A stretch of DNA of 25,355 bases from Alkalihalobacillus alcalophilus ATCC 27647 = CGMCC 1.3604 (GTDB lineage Bacteria > Bacillota > Bacilli > Bacillales > Bacillaceae_D): positions 1-25,355 of the forward strand of contig NZ_ALPT02000060.1 in assembly GCF_000292245.2 (NCBI RefSeq), read 5' to 3'. The notes beneath the pieces are model-generated. The model did not search any database, was not told the DNA's origin, and was given only the letters and a program-made list of their open reading frames with translations. This document shows positions 21,960 to 25,355 of this stretch, piece after piece. The position numbers and the translations under genes were made by a program. Numbering within the stretch: position 1 is the stretch's first letter; each line of letters opens with the position of its first letter.

Positions 21960-22613
21960 TTATCCCATCTCCTTTAATGTTTTAAATTTATCATGCTCCC
22001 TAATCACATCAATCACTTGTTGATACACATGCTCTACTGTTTGCTCAGCATCAATTATCGCTATTCGTGAACGATACATTTCGTTTACTTTATCATATCC
22101 TTCTTTCACTTTTTTGTGAAAGTCTAATTTCTCTTTATCCAACCGATTGACTTCTCGATTTTTATCACGTGAAATTCTCTCTAACCCGACCTCAGGATCG
22201 ACTTTAAAAAACAGCGTTAACTCTGGTAAATGTCCTTCTACCGCAAACTCATTAATCGAGAGTACTTCGTCGACACCAATTTCCCTTGCATAACCTTGAT
22301 ATGCTAAGCTACTATCAATAAACCGATCACATATGACTACTTTACCAGCTTCTAATGCAGGCAACACTTTTTCCACTAAATGCTGCCTTCTAGCAGCAGC
22401 ATACAATAACGCCTCTGTCCGCTCATCCATTTCTGTATGAGTTACATCTAAAATAACTTCACGGATTTTTTCGGCAATCTTAATGCCACCGGGTTCTCTC
22501 GTTCTTACAACATCTAACCCTTCATCTTTTAAAAAATGCTCGATTTTATCAACAATTGTTGTTTTACCAGCACCTTCTCCTCCTTCGACTGTAATAAACC
22601 AGCCTTTTAACAT
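21960..22613 (-). CDS. tmk: Thymidylate kinase
   Basis: Tmk phosphorylates dTMP to dTDP for DNA synthesis. The 217-residue protein has the P-loop EGGEGAGKTT at 10-19, the DR(X) motif CDRFIDSSLAYQG, and TREPGG near residue 40. The ATG at 22613, rather than the adjoining GTG, has GGAGG seven bases upstream. It shares one base with the yaaO stop (TGATG), so it is translationally coupled to it. Confidence 0.97.
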   Translation of the reverse strand: MLKGWFITVEGGEGAGKTTIVDKIEHFLKDEGLDVVRTREPGGIKIAEKIREVILDVTHTEMDERTEALLYAAARRQHLVEKVLPALEAGKVVICDRFIDSSLAYQGYAREIGVDEVLSINEFAVEGHLPELTLFFKVDPEVGLERISRDKNREVNRLDKEKLDFHKKVKEGYDKVNEMYRSRIAIIDAEQTVEHVYQQVIDVIREHDKFKTLKEMG

Positions 22614-24043
22614 CACACTTCCTCCAAATCTATCGTCAAAATACTACCTTTTTTAGCATCATAACCTTGAAATCTCGCTCCTGCTTTTGCTAATCGTTCC
22701 ATTTGTTCTAATACGGACTGTTCAATTTTTTCCCCTCGATACAATAAAGGAACTCCCGGTGGGTAAGGGATGACCGTTTCTGCCGCCACTTTCCCTACCG
22801 CCTCATTCCATTTTGAGACCGTTGTTTCATAACGTTCTGTTTCTAATATCTGTAGAGTTGAAACCTTTTCTGTCCGTTGTTCGACTTTTATTTTACGTTT
22901 CTCAATGACAGGCTTAAACTTTAATTGCTCCCTTAATAGGGAAATACTTGTTATCGCTTGACTAGCTGGAGCAATAAACCCGCATACGAGCAATACGTGG
23001 TGCTCATCCGCTAACTCCGTTTCCAACTTATATTGTGAAAAGAGCCGCTGCAACTCAAAACCTGTTAAATTAGTCATTGATCTTATTGTAACCTTTAATG
23101 GATCGCTTTGTAAGCTTGAGTTCTCATATTGAACCACTTCCAATTGTGGAATACTATTTAATTCGGCTTTTAACCGCTCTACCCCTGCTAGAACAGTCTC
23201 AACATCTTCTTTTTTTAAAGATTGTAAAAAGGCTCTTGCCCCTTCTAAAGAAACGAGTAGAAGATAAGAAGGGCTACTTGATTGAAAAATAGCTAACGCT
23301 TGTTGAAGCTTCTTTATCTCCTCATTATTAACTGAATGAGAGACATGTAAATAGGCTGACATCGTCAATGCAGGTAACATTTTATGAGCGGATTGCACAA
23401 CCATATCTGCCCCTAACATAACAGCAGAGGGCGGAAAAGGTTCTCCCAAAATAAAATGAGCCCCATGTGCTTCGTCAACTATGACTTTCAAATTAAACTC
23501 CTTCGCGATTTGAATAAGCGGCTTTAGCGATAAACTGATTCCATAGTAATTTGGATATGTAAAAATAATTCCCTTTGAGTCAGGAAACTTTTTCAATGCT
23601 GCCTTTAAAGTTGAGGGATCTATACCGACCGCTTGCCCTGTCACCTCATCATACTCGGGTTCAAGGAAAACAGGGATCACTTCTCTTACTTTGAGTGCAT
23701 TTAGAACCGATTTATGACAATTGCGTTGAACAAACACATAATCCCCTTTTTGAAAGGAAGCGTAAATCATTGCTAAGTTTCCAACCGTTGAACCATTCAC
23801 AAGGTAATATGACTTTTTTGTCCCATAGAAAGAAGCAAGCAGCTTTTCACTTTCTAAAATAGGGCCTTGTGGGTCATGTAAATCATCCAACCCTTCAATT
23901 TCGGTTAGATCATAACTCATCATCACCTGAAGATCTGACAGCTCTTTCGGAAATACCGCCCCATTTTTATGTCCAGGCACATGAAAGGAAACGGACTGTT
24001 TCTCACGATGCTTCTGAATCGTATCAATTAATGGCGTCCTCAT
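22613..24043 (-). CDS. yaaO: Orn/Lys/Arg decarboxylase-family protein YaaO
   Basis: This 476-residue fold-type I PLP enzyme belongs to the family of B. subtilis YaaO and SpeA. SFHVPGHKNG near the N-terminus, the aldimine-stabilising VDEAHGAHF (Asp190) and the PLP-binding SAHKMLPALT (Lys221) are present. The substrate (arginine, lysine or ornithine) cannot be told from sequence; a polyamine role is possible. An ATG 21 codons earlier exists, but MRTPLI at 24043 matches the family start; its ribosome site (GGAAAAG) is weak. A TATAAT sits in the extended part, so the promoter probably lies there. Compared with B. subtilis, xpaC and yaaN are missing between gin and yaaO. Confidence 0.93.
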   Translation of the reverse strand: MRTPLIDTIQKHREKQSVSFHVPGHKNGAVFPKELSDLQVMMSYDLTEIEGLDDLHDPQGPILESEKLLASFYGTKKSYYLVNGSTVGNLAMIYASFQKGDYVFVQRNCHKSVLNALKVREVIPVFLEPEYDEVTGQAVGIDPSTLKAALKKFPDSKGIIFTYPNYYGISLSLKPLIQIAKEFNLKVIVDEAHGAHFILGEPFPPSAVMLGADMVVQSAHKMLPALTMSAYLHVSHSVNNEEIKKLQQALAIFQSSSPSYLLLVSLEGARAFLQSLKKEDVETVLAGVERLKAELNSIPQLEVVQYENSSLQSDPLKVTIRSMTNLTGFELQRLFSQYKLETELADEHHVLLVCGFIAPASQAITSISLLREQLKFKPVIEKRKIKVEQRTEKVSTLQILETERYETTVSKWNEAVGKVAAETVIPYPPGVPLLYRGEKIEQSVLEQMERLAKAGARFQGYDAKKGSILTIDLEEV

Positions 24044-24110
24044 ATATTCACATCTTTTCCATACTCTCTTTTCTTCTATTATATATGAAACCCCCACCCC
24101 AAGCATCTAC

Positions 24111-24240
24111 AAAGAAAAGTGGAGGGAGGCGTTTAGGAACGAGGAAAAATTAGAACAGCCGTGGAAGTCGCTTTTTGACTTCCTAAGGATGGGCGATTTT
24201 TCCCGAGTTCCTGCTGACCGCAACTAGACATAGAAAAGCG
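24111..24240 (+). repeat. 130-bp dispersed folded repeat, copy 2
   Basis: This copy aligns end to end with 6551-6680 without a gap, with 14 substitutions by my count. The inverted repeats AGGAAC/GTTCCT and GGAAGTC/GACTTCC are unchanged. It lies between yaaO and the gin terminator, in the same orientation relative to its neighbours as copy 1, next to a gene's 5' end. Confidence 0.88.
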
Positions 24241-24283
24241 CAGAGCGTTTGCTTAGAAGTGTGAAAAAATACAGGGCACACAA

Positions 24284-24313
24284 GAAAAAACCATTTTCCG
24301 TTAAGAAAATGGT
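24284..24313 (-). terminator. Intrinsic terminator of gin
   Basis: ACCATTTTC (24290-24298) and GAAAATGGT (24305-24313) form a perfect 9-bp stem with a 6-base loop and a following T-run on the minus strand. Confidence 0.9.
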
Positions 24314-24315
24314 CT

Positions 24316-24522
24316 CTAATTTGACTCACTATGAGAATGAATTTTTTTCATTTGATGTAAGTAATGACTATAATCTAAATCACTCGTATTAGAGTTTATA
24401 ATCTTTCGTTCACACGCCTCACATAAAAAAGAATCAATGACATGTATTCCTGCTTTTTGTGGCTTTTCGCAAATCATACAAACTTCACCAAGCCGCAATT
24501 GAATGACTCCGGTTTTTTTCAT
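24316..24522 (-). CDS. gin: Anti-sigma-G factor Gin (CsfB)
   Basis: Gin inhibits sigma-G (and sigma-E) to prevent early forespore gene expression. The 68-residue protein has the zinc finger CMICEKPQKAGIH...FLCEACERKII with Cys15, Cys18, Cys34 and Cys37, and the conserved TSDLDYSHYLHQMKKIH tail. The ATG at 24522 has GGGGTG five bases upstream. A sigma-F-like promoter lies 20-50 bases before it, as expected for an early forespore gene. In B. subtilis csfB lies just downstream of the rrnA 5S gene; the repeats to the right here may be remnants of such a junction. Confidence 0.93.
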   Translation of the reverse strand: MKKTGVIQLRLGEVCMICEKPQKAGIHVIDSFLCEACERKIINSNTSDLDYSHYLHQMKKIHSHSESN

Positions 24523-24539
24523 TAAAACACCCCCAGCAT

Positions 24540-24569
24540 CATTGTCGGCAAATTTCTAAATTTTCATAC
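24540..24569 (-). promoter_or_regulatory. Sigma-F-type promoter of gin
   Basis: On the minus strand GTATG (24565-24569), 15 bases, then GCCGACAATG (24540-24549), which matches GGNRANAWTA at eight of ten positions. The spacing is that of sigma-F promoters. Confidence 0.55.
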
Positions 24570-24920
24570 ATAAAATCCCTTTTTAATATTTTACTCTCAC
24601 CCTTCTTTATCCCTTTTTCCCCTTTTAATTAACCTTATTCACAAAGTTGCAATTAAGTGCCTATCCCTTTAAAAAAGAAATAAGCTGTTTGACACAGACT
24701 ATATATTCAAATTCTCTATATCCTACCGGTAATCCCTTTAGTATCTTTTTTCTATTCTAACTTTGGTTTATTGGACAAACCATAGCTGAATAGTTCCTCT
24801 TTGTCCCAAAAGCAAGCTTATAGGATAAGGTCACTTTTGAAGTTTTATTTCTTTGCCATAAACCATACAAAGTACGACTAATTAGGTTCTCTTACTCTGT
24901 AGACAAAAAAATACACCCTA
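24570..24920. other. Gene-free stretch right of gin
   Basis: This is AT-rich sequence with no credible reading frame on either strand, and no clear RNA or promoter beyond that of gin. Confidence 0.6.
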
Positions 24921-25350
24921 TTGGAATATGCTTTATCTGCTTGGCAACCTTACACCTGACTCCTGGTTGATTCATGAGGCTTTTCAATGAGATCTTTCAT
25001 GAGGTCTTCTTTGAGAAGCCTAGCCTCCGCAGATGCTGTCCCTACTAGCCAGTCCTCTTCACCGTCGGACTATTCTTCTTATACATATAAAAGCATATCT
25101 CTATTGAATTTTGTTTTATCGCTTGGCAACGCCCTACTGTCTCTTAGGTTGTCTTCTTCAGGGAAGTGGGACACGTCGCTTTTTCCTCGATGTTTCTCAC
25201 GATGCTGCACGAAGACAACCGATTCGTCTCACGCCCACCTCCTGGTTGATTCATGAGGCTTTTTCACGATGTGTTTCATGGGGTTCTCTTTTTGAAGCTT
25301 ATCCTCCGCAGTTGCTGCCCCTGACGGGCCAGAGCTCTTCACCGCCTGAG
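24921..25350. repeat. Degenerate direct repeats with a 5S-like end and a hairpin insert
   Basis: A block of about 110 bases starting TCCTGGTTGATTCATGAGGC occurs at 24961-25070 and again at 25240-25350. A shorter block ending in TTTATC(T)GCTTGGCAAC occurs at 24921-24950 and 25105-25132. The minus-strand reading GTAGGGCGTTGCCAAGC (25120-25136) resembles the 3' end of Bacillus 5S rRNA. The second copy carries an extra segment with perfect 10-bp arms, GGTTGTCTTC (25147-25156) and GAAGACAACC (25211-25220). An open frame on the plus strand here has no ribosome binding site and crosses the repeats, so I do not call it. Confidence 0.7.
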
Positions 25351-25355
25351 CGTTC

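Noticed and set aside
25120..25136. A functional 5S rRNA gene
   Set aside because: Only the last 20 or so bases resemble 5S; the rest of the molecule is absent in both copies.
24987..25256. 89-residue plus-strand open frame
   Set aside because: It spans degenerate direct repeats, lacks a ribosome binding site and is Ser/Leu-rich low-complexity translation with no family resemblance.

Overview
This window is chromosomal DNA of an endospore-forming Bacillaceae. It is AT-rich, and most genes lie on the minus strand in the order known from the replication-origin side of the Bacillus subtilis chromosome. The spore-specific genes (sspF, yabG, spoVG, gin) show that the host sporulates. I cannot name the species; an alkaliphilic Bacillus relative (Alkalihalobacillus type) is only a guess.

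Read along the minus strand, from right to left, the layout is as follows. 25355-24523 has no gene and holds degenerate direct repeats with ends resembling a 5S rRNA 3' end. Then come gin, yaaO-tmk-darA-holB-ricT-yabA (DNA replication, nucleotide supply and signalling), and trmN6-yazA-rsmI (tRNA and rRNA modification). abrB is the only confident plus-strand gene. A nurA-herA nuclease/translocase pair follows, then a 51-bp tandem repeat array, metG behind a T-box leader, tatD, yabE, rnmV-rsmA, yabG, veg and sspF. About 1 kb of decayed mobile DNA and structured repeats separates sspF from a 24-codon gene, ispE, purR-ridA and spoVG. At the left edge an IS200/IS605 element lies where glmU (gcaD) follows spoVG in B. 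subtilis.

Regulation is unusually legible. There are good sigma-A promoters for veg (two), yabE, metG and abrB. spoVG has a sigma-H-like promoter, yabG a sigma-K-like one, gin a sigma-F-like one, and sspF a weaker sigma-G-like one. A pair of PurR boxes precedes purR. Spo0A boxes follow the abrB promoter, and four more exact 0A-type octamers lie inside the start of nurA. Most transcription units end in clear intrinsic terminators. Several genes start at TTG or GTG, as judged from Shine-Dalgarno spacing and homologue length.

The least ordinary parts are: (1) two inverted copies of a GC-rich hairpin repeat whose outer and inner stems change in a compensatory way (3.76-4.6 kb); (2) nine exact 51-bp tandem units beside herA, with one minus-strand frame open throughout but lacking a start codon; (3) two ungapped copies of a 130-bp folded repeat 17.5 kb apart; (4) the cluster of Spo0A-type octamers in nurA; (5) the repeated region beyond gin. 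The herA-nurA pair is the best candidate for an accessory DNA-processing system, but the families are known and nothing here proves a new system.
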